A stretch of 64,000 bases of DNA from Endocalyx cinctus (taxonomy: Eukaryota > Ascomycota > Sordariomycetes > Amphisphaeriales > Apiosporaceae): the NCBI GenBank assembly GCA_001600455.1, contig BCKC01000004.1:2418001-2482000 (forward strand), given 5' to 3'. Shown here piece after piece: positions 53,201 through 64,000 of this stretch. Every line of letters starts with the position of its first letter. The stretch's first letter is position 1. The notes beneath the pieces are model-generated. The model did not search any database, was not told the DNA's origin, and worked only from the letters and a program-made list of their open reading frames with translations. The translations under genes were made by a program, and so were the position numbers.

Positions 53201-56200
53201 TTAATGTGCTCCCCCATTCATAGGACGAGCCCTGGTCAACACTTCAAACGCCCCTGTTCCGATTTTTCCTAGTCTCCCTATGACAATTCTGCTACTTGGA
53301 GTTGTGAGGTCGTCCCAATCCCCGTCAAGGACGGCATCTTTCAGGAAGGACAATGTGGTTTCGAAACTCATCTTGGTGAACGGGCTAACATTGCCCTTGA
53401 GGCCATTGCGGTTGAATGGAGTAAACGCGCCATTCCGCGTCATGTAGTCGGCAATGAGATTAAGGTGTCGGTTATCCACGCTGATACCGTGGCCTTTGAA
53501 AACCTTATCCAATTCAACAATGATATTCTTGCGTGCAGCTTCAACTCCATACACACGAAGGACAGCTGCGATGTCGTTGGTTTGAATCTCGTTAGGGTTG
53601 ATGAAGTCACCATATTTCTGCATTGCTTGTAGGTTGACACCGTCTGTGTGTACTACCGCTTTCGTCACTTCTTTACCCGTTCGGATGTCCCACACGTTGT
53701 CATCCACCACGTAGACACAGGACCGTATGCCAGGAATCTGCTGTATCAGTGCTTTTCGAATTGCGTCTTCGACGACGCTTAACATGAGCACCTTCGGCAT
53801 GTCTGAATCGTATTCAAGCGTGAATTCACACCATTCTCCGCCGGCCTCGTCGCATTTGAATTGAGAAATCGACGAATTGTCTTCTTTAATCCGCTCCTCA
53901 CGGTTACGATTAGGGTCATCCCCGCTTTTACGCTCTCCGTTGACCCCATCCTCATCATCGCTCGAAAGTGGGGGGCTCCCACAGAATCCTTCATCTTCGG
54001 GCTCATCGTCAATCTCTGGTGAGATCTCACGTTGTAGCTGCCTTTGAATATGATTATCGTCTTCATCATTGGCGCCGTATGAGATTGCCTGTTCTCGATT
54101 CGCTCGCTGTTTGGCATTTGTCGCATCGTCGTCGCCGTCCTCGTCATCGTCCTCGTCATCATCGTTACGTCGAGCGCCCTCAGCACTAGCTGATGCCATC
54201 TCCACGGTCCCTGCTTTCTCACCGACCTCGGGAACCGCAGCGTTCTCCTTGTCCAGTTTGGCCTTGACATCTTTCTTAACCAACCGTTCCAGAAGTGGTA
54301 AAAAGCTAGACTCTACCGTGTCAAGCACGTCCGATACTTGTATGGCGTAGGTTGTTGTGTACTCGTGTGATTCGAAGAACTCAAGTCGAATATCAAACAT
54401 TTTAGCCAAGCGGTGCCCGACACCCCGTCCAACACGTTCATTTACGGTGACCTTATCAACAACATGGGAAAGGGGAAGCATACTGATCCCCTTCGCAAAT
54501 GTTTCACCCTCTTCTTGAGATAATTCTTCATTTAGGACCAGAGTCATCGATGGCGTGGAGATGTGGTCACTCGCAGTCATAAGAATTTCCCGCAGTCGAG
54601 GGATACCAAGCGTGACGTTCTTGGCAGAGTGACCTGCCAAGTGAAAAGTGTTCAGGGTCATCTGAGTCGATGGCTCACCAATTGACTGTCCGGCTACGAT
54701 ACCTACAGCCTCCCCTGGTTCCACGAGCGAGTTTAGATATTTGGAGTGGAGTATCTTCTCGGCATACTTGCGAGGTACTAGTACAATGCCAGATTTTTTC
54801 TCCCCCTTCTCCTTGATCAAGCTATCCTTGTTCTGCTTGATATAGTCTGAGACCTTCTCGTAAAACAATTCCGACGTAGCAAATGCGTGCCGGTTCGGGT
54901 TTAACTCGGTCTGAATGGGATCAAGGCCTGCGGGGTTATTGGTTTTGGCTTGCTTGACCGCTTTCTTCAAGTATTTCTGAGCAAAATCCTTGGACTGATA
55001 AATGTCTTGGTCCCAGCCTCTCTCAGCAATGCCAAGTTGATTAACCTCTGACGTTTGATTGCGAAGGACGAAGCTGAAGTCTTCGAGATATTTCTGCTTA
55101 GAGATATCAAGGCCGTCTTCCCCGTAAAGGAACTGTACCATCGACCCATCAGAATCTCGCACTGATGTATCATAGGCTACTTTGAGGCCTTCCATCCCTT
55201 TGATGAGACATCTCTGGAGATAGCCGGAGCGGGAGGTTTTCACAGCGGTGTCAATTAAACCCTCCCTTCCGGCCATGTGATGGAAGTAATATTCTTGAGT
55301 TCTAATGCCCGTCAAGAAACGATTGACGATGTAACCACTGGCTCGTACGTTGGTGTCAAAGGGTCGAAAGCAAGGCAACGACCTACCACTGACCATCAAC
55401 GGCACTCTCCTACCTTCAAGAACTTGTTGTCCAAGGTTGCAAGAGATCAAATTTGCGTTGACCGCGCTGCCTTTTGCACCGGATGTGGTCATCAGCTGCA
55501 TCTGATTCTTGGGGAATTGTTTATTCAGACCGGAAGGAAGACATTCTCGAGTGACATCACCGGAAAGTGCACCGCAACGCTGATTTAACATCCGCTCTAA
55601 TCCTTCCTGCTTGCTATCATCGCGCATGACCTCTTCCAAGCGTTCTAGGAGAATAGGTGATGTGTCGTCGATATCAGCTCGATCGCCGAGACTCACATGA
55701 TTCTTTGCCACCTCCAGTCCGATATGAGGGGAATTCCGTAACGTTTCCTTCCGCCTTTCTTCGCCTGCAGGTGTCAGTCGAAGATCATCCATGCCACATG
55801 TGAATGCACGCATGTTAAGGACTCGAGTGAGAAGCCGACCCATAGCACTGAGCAGCTTGGCTGCAACTTCTGGGCCCCATACCTCATGTATAGAATGAAT
55901 GAAGCCGCCAGAACTGGGACCTAATTGTGACTTGTCTAGGATACCTGTTATGAAGTCGCCATTATCAAACTGAACCTCACCTTCCTCAGTAAACTTGCCC
56001 CAAGGTGCTCCCTTGATCGACGTTTTCCCAGAAAGCCAGAGATCGCCACAACCAGCTGGCCGCATGTTTTTCAGAATAGTTGAAATGACCTGTTTACCCG
56101 TCCAACGCTTGACCGGTCTCAGTATCGCTGGTGGAACAAGCTCCAGTTTTTCAGACGTGACGTGACCGCTTTCGGGACGGAGGGCAGAGTACACAAGCTG

Positions 56201-58424
56201 GTGGTAGGTTCCCATATCGAAGAAAGTGTCTTTACTACAAAGAGAAACGGATACGGAGATGTGATCCTGGATAAGACCTCGCAGAGGTTTCCCGGCAGTT
56301 GCTGAGAGGTACTGATGATCTGTGTCGGCGATTTTTAGCGCCTCGGCTCGGGCGAGCTCATTTTGTGGGAAGTGCATATTCATCTCGTCTCCGTCAAAGT
56401 CGGCGTTATATGTATTGCAATTCGCGTAGTGCATACGGATTGTTTTTTCTCCAGGAAGTACCCTAGCTCGATGACCCATTATCGAGGGCTTGTGGAGCGT
56501 TGGTTGACGATTCATCAATACCACGTCTCCATTGCCTAGATGTCGGTGCACTTTCTTATTCTTAACGCCGGCAAAGATTCGGTTAGTTGGCGCAAATAGT
56601 TGGTTAGAGAGCGCGACCCGATCTTCTACAGATTTATTTTTAAGATTGATGATATGGCCATTCTCGTTCTCGATTGCGGCTGCGCCTGGCCATTTATCGG
56701 CGCCGTTAATGACAGCTTGTTGCATTTCTTTGAAATTGTGACTCGTGACAGGTTCCGGGTAGGTCAGTTTCTTCGCAAATACAGGAGGCACGCCGATCTC
56801 ACTAGTTTCAATATTTGGGTCAGGCGAGATGACACTGCGTGCAGCGAAATTGACACGCTTGCCCATCATGTTTTTCCTGAAAAGACCCTCTTTCTTTTCT
56901 AGTTTTTGCTTGATCCCGTCTTCGTTCCTTTTTCCGGCGGCACCCCTGATGGGATTTCTGTCACGGTCAATCAGGGAATTCACGCTGTCCTGGAGTTGGA
57001 TCCAAGCTTCAAACATGCTAGACAAGTCGGCTCGACTTCGTGTGTTTCCATCATCCGATTTGCTACTTGGAGAGAATAGTTCTCTATGAAGTTCTGCAAC
57101 TCGAGAGGAGGATGATAGAATTTGCTTATAAAGAGAGTTCTGTTGTGCTTCGGCAATACCTCCATCACCTTGTCGGGCCTCGGGGCGATACTTGTTTGGC
57201 GGTACCAGTATGGTTTGGATGAAAAAGTTGTCTGCTGGAAGCTTTGTTCTGAGTGGCTTGGAGCTAAAAACGAGAGCGAGAAGTTCCTGTTCTTCTGCAA
57301 ATAACAATTGGAGGCGCTTCTGTACTTCCATACAGTTGATATATCGCTGACGCTTATTGGCTGTGTTGTTTTTCTTGCCATTGGGAGTTTTGGACGAACC
57401 ATCTGTCATAATAACATCTCCATTCTCGTCTAATTCTTCACCATCTCCTTCGCTACTATCGCCTTCTCCATCTGGCTCGGTATCAGACTCGCTCGGTGTA
57501 TCAACATCGGCTACTCCCTCGTCAAGATCGTGGTCAGGTTTCTTGGCCGCAGGAAGCCTCGAAGAATGTTTAATGACGAGAGCATCTTTGAATCGTTTGT
57601 TGTGTTGTGCCATTTTAGCCTGGTCTCTAGAGCTGAGGGGCTTCTCGAAAATCTTGACGAATCCATCTTTTCGAAAGCCTGGGGATATACAATTGCATGA
57701 GGCGCACGTTCTTGGCTTTATCATTTCTTTCGTAAAATTCTTGATAAGGTCTCGCCGAGCTTCAGATGCGCCCTCGTGCTTGCCTGTCCTGATATCCACG
57801 GTACCAAGCCTCTGTTCTTTTAGCGTCTTCTTGGTAAAATCTTCTCTCGCTTTTATCAACTTTTCGGTAGATGAAGCATCCTCATCCTCGGAGTTGTTTC
57901 CGCCATCTAGGCCAACTTCTACAGTCTCGGGATTGATATCGTCAAGGTGGTTGGCCTCATCTATCAAGCCAAATTGGAGAAGTCGTAACTTACAGGCGAA
58001 GAGGTTTTTATCCACCTCTCGCATGCGAAGCTTATGACAATATTGGCACATGGCACGAAGCAGTCTGAGGACTTGATCCATAAACACCGGGTGATACACG
58101 GGGACCGGGAGCTCGATATGGCCAACGTGACCGGGACAACTGGGCTGAGTAAGGTTGCATGTTGTACATCTGAAGGGGAGAAAAAGATGAAGTTAGTTAT
58201 CAAGTGCAACGGAATTGGTGAACAAGGACAGGAATGGCTTACAGTACATCACCCCAAGACCCGAGAGCAGGGTCATACAAACCTCCGGGAACTGGGTTTA
58301 GAAGGGTGTCAAAGGTAGTGGGATTTTCGATTCTCTTGACGGAAATAGCTTTTATCTCGTTTGGAGTAAGAAAATCAAAATCGACACTGTCGATAGTGGA
58401 AGATATTGGTTGTGAGATATTCAT
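53201..58424 (-). CDS. rpa1: DNA-directed RNA polymerase I largest subunit (two exons)
   Basis: Exon 1 is 58424-58243, the intron 58170-58242 (73 nt, GTAAGC...TTCAG, phase 2) and exon 2 58169-53201. The product is 1,716 aa, normal for Rpa190/RPA1. The splice rebuilds the N-terminal zinc site: CTTCNLTQPSCPGHVGHIEL, followed by CQYCHKL. The Mg-binding catalytic loop NADFDGDEMNMHFPQ lies near residue 650, and GEAVGIVAGQSIGEPSTQMT is the conserved bridge-helix/trigger-loop region. The acidic stretch DDDEDDDEDGDDD followed by other low-complexity sequence near residue 1,400 is the Pol I-specific jaw insertion. The enzyme makes the large rRNA precursor in the nucleolus. Divergent from prp3 across a 750-bp gap. 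Confidence 0.98.
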
Positions 58425-59175
58425 GATTAGGACTTGGTCTTAAGTTCGGCCAAAAGGCTCGAGCTGGAAAATTGAGGCTTGAATCTCTAGGAGAGGATAA
58501 TACTAATACTAATATTCCCTAAATCATTATAAGCTCATCAGCTTTTGTACCATTATTCCTGTTTGCTCTGTAGAGACGGCTTTGCTTTGTTTATTTGATG
58601 TCTTCAAACTTTCTTCGGTGGGGTGGGCTTCAAGTAGATATTGAAAATTATCAAACTATCGATAGCTAAACTTTTTGGCGGTAACAGATGGCAGAAACTT
58701 TGAAGGCACTGAAGGCATAAAATATTAAACATAATGTATATCTACGCTAACCATATTTGTCTATAGCGTATCTGCATAGGCAGTGACCAGCACCTAACAG
58801 CCAGACAGCCAGACACCAAGACAGCCTACGAAGTATTATTTACTGTGTAGGAGCTTATTTAGTAAGTACCCAGGCTGCTAGGTACCAGCCTACCTGCCTA
58901 CGTACGGCTGTAAACTAGAACTAACCTAACCTAGTACGTAGTAAATAATTCTACATATCTTAGTTACTCGAGACAGACCACCTACCTGATAGATCACTCA
59001 CTGAATTTATTTATTGAGATTACCACGATTGTCTATAGAGTGCCTTCTCTTCTTCTTATTGCTACTTTTTCATATTAGGTCAAGTCAAAAGAAAAAGGCA
59101 GGCCACCGCAGTGATAGTACACTTGAATTGATATTCTATCGCCACGGCCACTGCCACTGCCAACAATACCAATCA
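58425..59175. promoter_or_regulatory. Divergent promoter region between the Pol I subunit gene and prp3
   Basis: Contains CAGCCAGACAGCCAGACACC (imperfect tandem CAGCCAGA units, about 58,797-58,818) and a group of TACCTAGG/CCTAACCTA motifs at about 58,870-58,940. The prp3 leader before ATG 59176 is C/A-rich. Confidence 0.5.
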
Positions 59176-60693
59176 ATGATGGATCGGCATGGCTCACCTG
59201 GCTTAGGCCCGCGCAACGATGCCTCATCGCGTATTCAGAAGCCCGAATCAACCACAGACAAGGCCGCTAAGCTCGCTGCCCTCAAAGCTCGTGTATCCGC
59301 TGCAATCGGGACTAGCAAGGCAAAAGGAGGCTTGAGTGTTGGACTTCATCCAGCTCTAGAAGATTTAGGACAATGGAAACCACCTAATAAGGCCGTCGAT
59401 ACGAAACCAACCCAACTCTTCTCATCGTACTCATCGTCGTCGTCTTCTTCCCCTCTCATCCAATTGCGCAACGATAACGTTAGGCCGACTTCTTCCAAAC
59501 AAAAGCCTCTTGACCTCTCTGGCCCCTCTCTAGACGAGATTAAGAGCAATCCTTACTTCGATGCCAACCTCGGCGCTCCCACCGTGAAACCACGACAGTC
59601 TCGTCACCTTATCTTCAACCAGAAAGGCAAGTATATTCAACAAGCAAATGCCCTGCGACGTCAGGCTGCCCTCGAGGCCCTTAAGAAGAAGATTGCTGCC
59701 CAGACACGAAAGGCCGGAATTGATGAGGATATCGATGCCGAGAAAAATTTTGTTGTGGAGGCGCCTCCCGAAATCGAATGGTGGGATGAAGGTCTCGTAC
59801 ACGGTGATAATTACCATGACATAGAAAACCCGGACACGCTAAAGATCAAAACGGAAGATACCATCGTTACTAGTTATATCCAACATCCCGTGGCCATCGA
59901 GCCACCTCAGGACCAGAACATTCCTGCTCCTAAGCCCATGTTTTTGACCTCAACCGAACAAGCCAAATTACGCCGACAGCGTCGCATGGCCGATTTAAGG
60001 GAAGAGCAGGCCAAAATTAGATTGGGAATGGTGCCGGCGCCACCTCCAAAAGTCAAACAGGGGAACCTGATGCGCGTGTTAGGTTCCGAAGCCGTGCAGG
60101 ACCCGACTGCGGTAGAGCAGCGTGTTCATCGCGAAATTGCCGATCGTCACACGAAACATCTGCAGACGAACGAGGATAGGAAACTGACTAAGGAGCAAAA
60201 GCATGACAAACTTGTTTCAAACCAGGAGAAGGATGCCGCAAAAGGTTTGTACGTTCTGGTCTTCAGGATCGGCAATCTCGCAAATGGGCAGCATCGTTTC
60301 AAGATCAACAAGAATGCTGAGCAGCTCGGACTCACCGGCCTCGTTATAATGAATCCCAGCCAGAATTTAGTTATTGTCGAAGGTGGTGCCTACGGTGTGA
60401 GGCACTACAAGACGCTAATGTTGAATCGGATTAAGTGGTCTGAAAACTCACCATCGAGGGAGAAGGACACGCAGAATCAAAGTTTACGGGATTGGCTGAG
60501 AGCCGAAAACGAAGGCGGAGGGCTAAAAGATTTGAGCCTGAACAAGTGCGAACTACTATTCGAAGGCGAGGTTAAGACTAGGGCATTTCGATCACTAAAG
60601 TCTCGCGTATGCGAAAGCGATACTGAAGCTAGAGAAGCCCTTTCGAGAGCGAAGATGGAAAGTTTTTGGAACATGGCTAAGTCTGCTCCATAG
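59176..60693 (+). CDS. prp3: U4/U6 small nuclear ribonucleoprotein Prp3
   Basis: Single exon, 505 aa from ATG 59176. The frame extends upstream to a TTG at 59014, which would add a leucine-rich, signal-like N-terminus; there is no ATG there and that segment is judged untranslated leader. The middle (about residues 130-380) is the PRP3 domain: HLIFNQKGKYIQQANALRRQ, then KLRRQRRMADLREEQAKIRL and PPPKVKQGNLMRVLGSEAVQ. The C-terminal DUF1115 region (about 360-490) has FKINKNAEQLGLTG and EGGAYGVRHYKTLMLNRIKW. Prp3 binds the U4/U6 duplex in the tri-snRNP and is needed for its stability before spliceosome activation. It converges with rad3, with only about 200 bp between stop codons. Confidence 0.95.
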   Translation: MMDRHGSPGLGPRNDASSRIQKPESTTDKAAKLAALKARVSAAIGTSKAKGGLSVGLHPALEDLGQWKPPNKAVDTKPTQLFSSYSSSSSSSPLIQLRNDNVRPTSSKQKPLDLSGPSLDEIKSNPYFDANLGAPTVKPRQSRHLIFNQKGKYIQQANALRRQAALEALKKKIAAQTRKAGIDEDIDAEKNFVVEAPPEIEWWDEGLVHGDNYHDIENPDTLKIKTEDTIVTSYIQHPVAIEPPQDQNIPAPKPMFLTSTEQAKLRRQRRMADLREEQAKIRLGMVPAPPPKVKQGNLMRVLGSEAVQDPTAVEQRVHREIADRHTKHLQTNEDRKLTKEQKHDKLVSNQEKDAAKGLYVLVFRIGNLANGQHRFKINKNAEQLGLTGLVIMNPSQNLVIVEGGAYGVRHYKTLMLNRIKWSENSPSREKDTQNQSLRDWLRAENEGGGLKDLSLNKCELLFEGEVKTRAFRSLKSRVCESDTEAREALSRAKMESFWNMAKSAP

Positions 60694-60898
60694 CTTCAAC
60701 ACCTTATATTACTTTATTTAGCGGCCATGGACAAATACTAAGGGTTACCGAATGATACGTGGGATTTATATTTAGATCGAACCAACCGTGGCTCGTAGTA
60801 CTTCTGGTTTTTTGCTTATTTTCGTGAAAGGCTGCCTCCTTCCCCTCCTTATAGTTCATTTGGTTTGGGCCCACCATGAGACTTAGGACAGTATAATA

Positions 60899-63351
60899 TT
60901 AAGTACCACCAAGTTCCATCATTCCCTCGTCAAGGTCTTCATCATCCATGTCGTACTCGTCCAGATTAGTATTTATTTGTGCACGTTTTAGAGCTTCCAT
61001 CATGGCATTGTCATTCTGCATCTCCTTGATCTTCTCCTCATCTACCTTTTCTTGGTGAGCCCTTAAGTCTTCAAGGCTCCACATACTGATCCCTTCCTGG
61101 TCTTTCGATTTGAAAGGTCGCGCCATATCCCTTAAGAAGCGTTTGGCGGTGATCACAGCCATATCCGTGCTGAGATTTCCGTCAACCTCTTGCATGGCTT
61201 GATTGATCCATTTAGGCAACTGAAGTCTCTTCTTTTGAAATCGACGGTCAGCTAACACCATGATTCCATAGTCATCCTTGCCTCTAAGCACACGTCCAAG
61301 GCACTGTGCGGCATGCCTCATGGCATCGAAGGATAAGAAGTCATTCTCGCGAATACGGTACGTCTCCCGGAGAAACTCGAGTCTCGCTTTTAGAATGCGA
61401 GATTCCGTATACTGAAACGGCACCCCAATACACAGGACTGTTCGCCCATACTGATGGTCAAAATCGATCCCCTCGGATACCTTTCCACGAGCTACACAAA
61501 GGAGCACGGCGCCACGGCCATTACAGCATGCAGTGCGGTACGTTTCAAGCGCCAGGGATGTCTCCTGGGCATCGGGGGTTTCGACAAGTATAAGTTTATA
61601 CTTCCAGACCTCGTCTAGGATGCCCATTCCTTGCCACATACTAATTATAGACTCCATATAAAGATAGGACGGGAAGAAGACCACCATCCCATCAGGCGTG
61701 ATACGAGCGAATTCGGTGAGCAGATTTCCATAGTTACGGACTACACTTGGTTCGTTTCTCACCTGGAAACTGGTAGATACCGCCGCTTGGTCGCTGCCTC
61801 GAGTAACAATCATGGGTAAGAATGATCTTCTTGCTAGCGTCATAGTATACGATTCCTGGACAACTGTGGAGAAACCCAGCATTTTGGGATACATCTCTAA
61901 TGGTGAGATGGTCCCTGAGGTAATGATGACGGAACTGAATCGGTCAAATACGGGCTTGATGGCAATGGCTGCATCCAGGCAGGTGAAATGTAAGACTGGG
62001 TTGGGCACTTCAGCAGTATCCGATTCGAAGGGTTCCAGGATAAGCAGGAAACCTTTCTCATATGTCGCCACAAGCGTAGCAAATGTTGCTACCTCCTGTA
62101 GTGGTTGGTAATCCTCAATATTTGTGAGTTCCAGGGTTCGCACAAGTGAAGTAAGCCTTTCCGCACAGAATCGCAACGGCTTCTTTTCGATGAAAGTGTG
62201 TTCCCTGAGGTGTGCTAGAAAAGATGGGGGCGTCTCAGAGATGACTTGCCGGACTTTCATGCGCGTTTTCAGGTATTCAATGAACCTCTTCAAGAAAGCC
62301 GTGAAATGTTCTGCTCTCCGTATATTTCCGGGCACTGCCTCTTTGAGAAGGTCATCCGGCAAAGCTGGATTCGCCATGAAAGCATCTTCTTGTCGAGCTT
62401 CATCGGCGTCTCGGAGCCCTTCAACAAGCTTCTGGTACTCATTTTCCAGCTGTTCTCTGTCGGTTTCCTTCATCTCACTAATTCTGCGCTCAAGGTTTTG
62501 CGCACCTCTCGTGGCCTTCCGTAGCGAATCTTCGGTGATGTCGGTGCTTAAAGACTCGATGCAGACGTTGTCGATGTTGTGTGCCTCATCGAATACGACT
62601 ACACAGTCTTTTGAAAATTCCTTGGATACCCGCTCAGCTATCTTGGGATCAAGTAAATAGTGATACGAATAGATTATAACGTTGCAATATTGCATCTACG
62701 ATATGTTAGATAATAGGGACTAGCTGAGGATAAGGCGGTAAATAAATAATCTATACATACCATCCGCCTTGCGGTGAAATAAGGGCATTGCTTGTGCTGC
62801 TCTCCGTATTTCAAAAGACCGTCCAGCGTCCACACACCGTTGGGTATCAGGTTGTGCGGCTCAAGCAAATCTAGATTATCATGATATATGCAAACATCGA
62901 CATTCTCTCCTTTCTCCTTTTTCTCTTTGACAAAGCCGGCTGTCAAGCTTCGACAGCGCGCGTCGACGATATGACCACTCTTCTCTCGCTTGACCGAAGG
63001 ATGAAGGCAGAGATTTTTACGACTCGTCAGGCCAAGACCACGAAAATCTTCAACTCGACCTAGTTCATCAGCCCTGAATTTCATGAGGGCCTTAAGTTCG
63101 GCCAAAGCCTTTTCAATTTCGGACATTGTACGCGAGCAGTAGATCAGTTTTCGGTGTTCAGGGTAGTGTTGCTGATAGGCGACGATGAGGGAAAGCAGCG
63201 AGACGGTCTTTCCGGTGCCGGAAGGCATTTCTAGTACACAGTGACCCCCGGCGTCGAGTGTGCGTTTGAGATCGCACATGTAGGCATACTGTTCTGGATA
63301 TATCCTCGGGTACGGGAAAAGAACCGGAAGATCGTCGATAAAGAACTTCAT
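60899..63351 (-). CDS. rad3: Rad3/XPD 5'-3' DNA helicase of TFIIH (two exons)
   Basis: Exon 1 is 63351-62761, the intron 62696-62760 (65 nt, GTATGT...CGTAG, CTAACAT branch region) phase 0, and exon 2 62695-60899. The product is 795 aa, as in yeast Rad3 and human XPD. Walker A is MPSGTGKT (42-49), the DEAH box lies at 233-236 (VVFDEAHN), and motif VI is CLGRVLRGKDDYGIMVLADR. The four cysteines that hold the 4Fe-4S cluster are at 115, 133, 154 and 189, exactly the XPD spacing. The enzyme opens DNA in nucleotide excision repair and belongs to TFIIH in Pol II transcription initiation. The acidic C-terminus ends in DEDLDEGMMELGGT. All key residues are present, so it is expected to be functional. 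Confidence 0.98.
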
Positions 63352-64000
63352 CCTGCAAATTTATTATTCGATGCGACCCTTTTAGTGGTATATAAGACGG
63401 GCGACAAGATAAACTGTTCGTTATAGTCTGCGACGAACTTTGGTATTAATGATCCTTCTGGCGTTGGTAAGACCATTCATTCATTACTTTTTCTTTGAAT
63501 TATTCTGCCACGCCGCTAATCATACCGAGGTCATTCTACGGAGGTATGGTTGTCAAAATACGTTTAGGATAGATGTACGTGGTTCATATGATACTATCTT
63601 AGTATTTATTCACTTTCTCGTGCCCGGGCGAGAAGTGCAACATATATTGATGTAAGGTAGGAAGAATGAGGAATTACAAGGTTTGATATGTTGTAATAAT
63701 TTATGGTTGCCTGTATTTAATATCTCACTATCGGGATTATATACGCATATCTACTAAACAGGTATTTATGCATATAATAAGTAAGTATAGCTACCTCTTA
63801 TTACCTGTAGGTATACACCTACCTACCTAGGTACCTACATAGGTAGTTATACCTACCTAAGTTAGGTACTTAAGTATATATATCGAGGCCGTCATTGAGC
63901 GCGCAAGCCACGTTTTCTGGAGTATACAAAGCGACAGTTTCGGGAGTGCTTCCGACAGTTTAAACTGATTAAAGTGAATTTTTTGAGCATACTGTCTCCC
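63352..64000. promoter_or_regulatory. rad3 upstream region with TACCTAGGTA palindrome cluster
   Basis: 5' flank of rad3. From about 63,790 to 63,880 the sequence is a cluster of overlapping palindromes (TACCTACCTAGGTACC, TAGGTAGTTATACCTACCTA). A plus-strand frame of 71 codons at 63,440-63,655 has no family signal. Confidence 0.5.

Noticed and set aside
53779..54350. Several 60-160 codon frames on both strands inside the Pol I gene
   Set aside because: Shadows of the acidic low-complexity region of the real protein.
59014..59175. N-terminal extension of Prp3 with a hydrophobic, signal-like segment
   Set aside because: It depends on a TTG start; the first ATG in frame is at 59176. A nuclear splicing factor would not carry a signal peptide, and the segment looks like leader sequence.

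Overview
The window is nuclear DNA of a filamentous ascomycete (Pezizomycotina, probably Sordariomycetes). Coding exons have mixed base composition, introns are short (57-184 nt, GTRNGT...YAG, several with a CTAAC/CTAAT-like branch point), a one-piece pentafunctional AROM gene is present, and a 19-kb block shows the AT-rich decay typical of repeat-induced point mutation (RIP). The species cannot be named from this sequence.

Left arm (1-14.9 kb): the 3' part of an FAD monooxygenase cut by the window edge, a long gene-poor stretch, a small two-exon gene for a protein with a histidine-rich tail, a three-exon amidase-signature hydrolase, a probable small gene with an in-frame TGA problem, and a two-exon SET-domain lysine methyltransferase. 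This arm is accessory in character: sparse genes and much low-complexity intergenic DNA.

Middle (about 15.0-33.85 kb): a repeat island with no intact gene. It holds RIP-decayed Tad1-like LINE fragments in both orientations, two copies of an unclassified 2-kb element with an AAAT-type tail (F1, F2), a 3.34-kb MULE DNA transposon with 53-bp inverted repeats and an 8-bp target duplication, a 516-bp element with 123-bp direct terminal repeats and a 5-bp target duplication (a TRIM-like miniature LTR element) plus a solo LTR of the same family, and three copies of a small hairpin element. The insertions are nested: F2 was entered by the MULE, the MULE by the solo LTR, F2 also by a hairpin element, and a LINE copy by the TRIM-like element. 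An unoccupied, more mutated LINE copy in the same window gives the empty site for the TRIM-like insertion.

Right arm (34.2-64 kb): conserved housekeeping genes. They are the AROM polypeptide (shikimate pathway steps 2-6), an Rpn4-like C2H2 factor (proteasome gene regulation), a divergent histone H4/H3 pair, a five-exon kappa-class GST/DsbA-like gene whose exons are mostly too short for an ORF scan, the largest subunit of RNA polymerase I, splicing factor Prp3, and the Rad3/XPD helicase of TFIIH. The boundary from island to housekeeping DNA is sharp: AROM starts about 400 bp from the last repeat and appears unharmed.

No tRNA, rRNA, CRISPR array or biosynthetic cluster was recognised. The least expected content is the TRIM-like family with its empty site, the hairpin family, the unclassified F element, and the pattern in which surviving cytosines in the island are nearly all in CpG.
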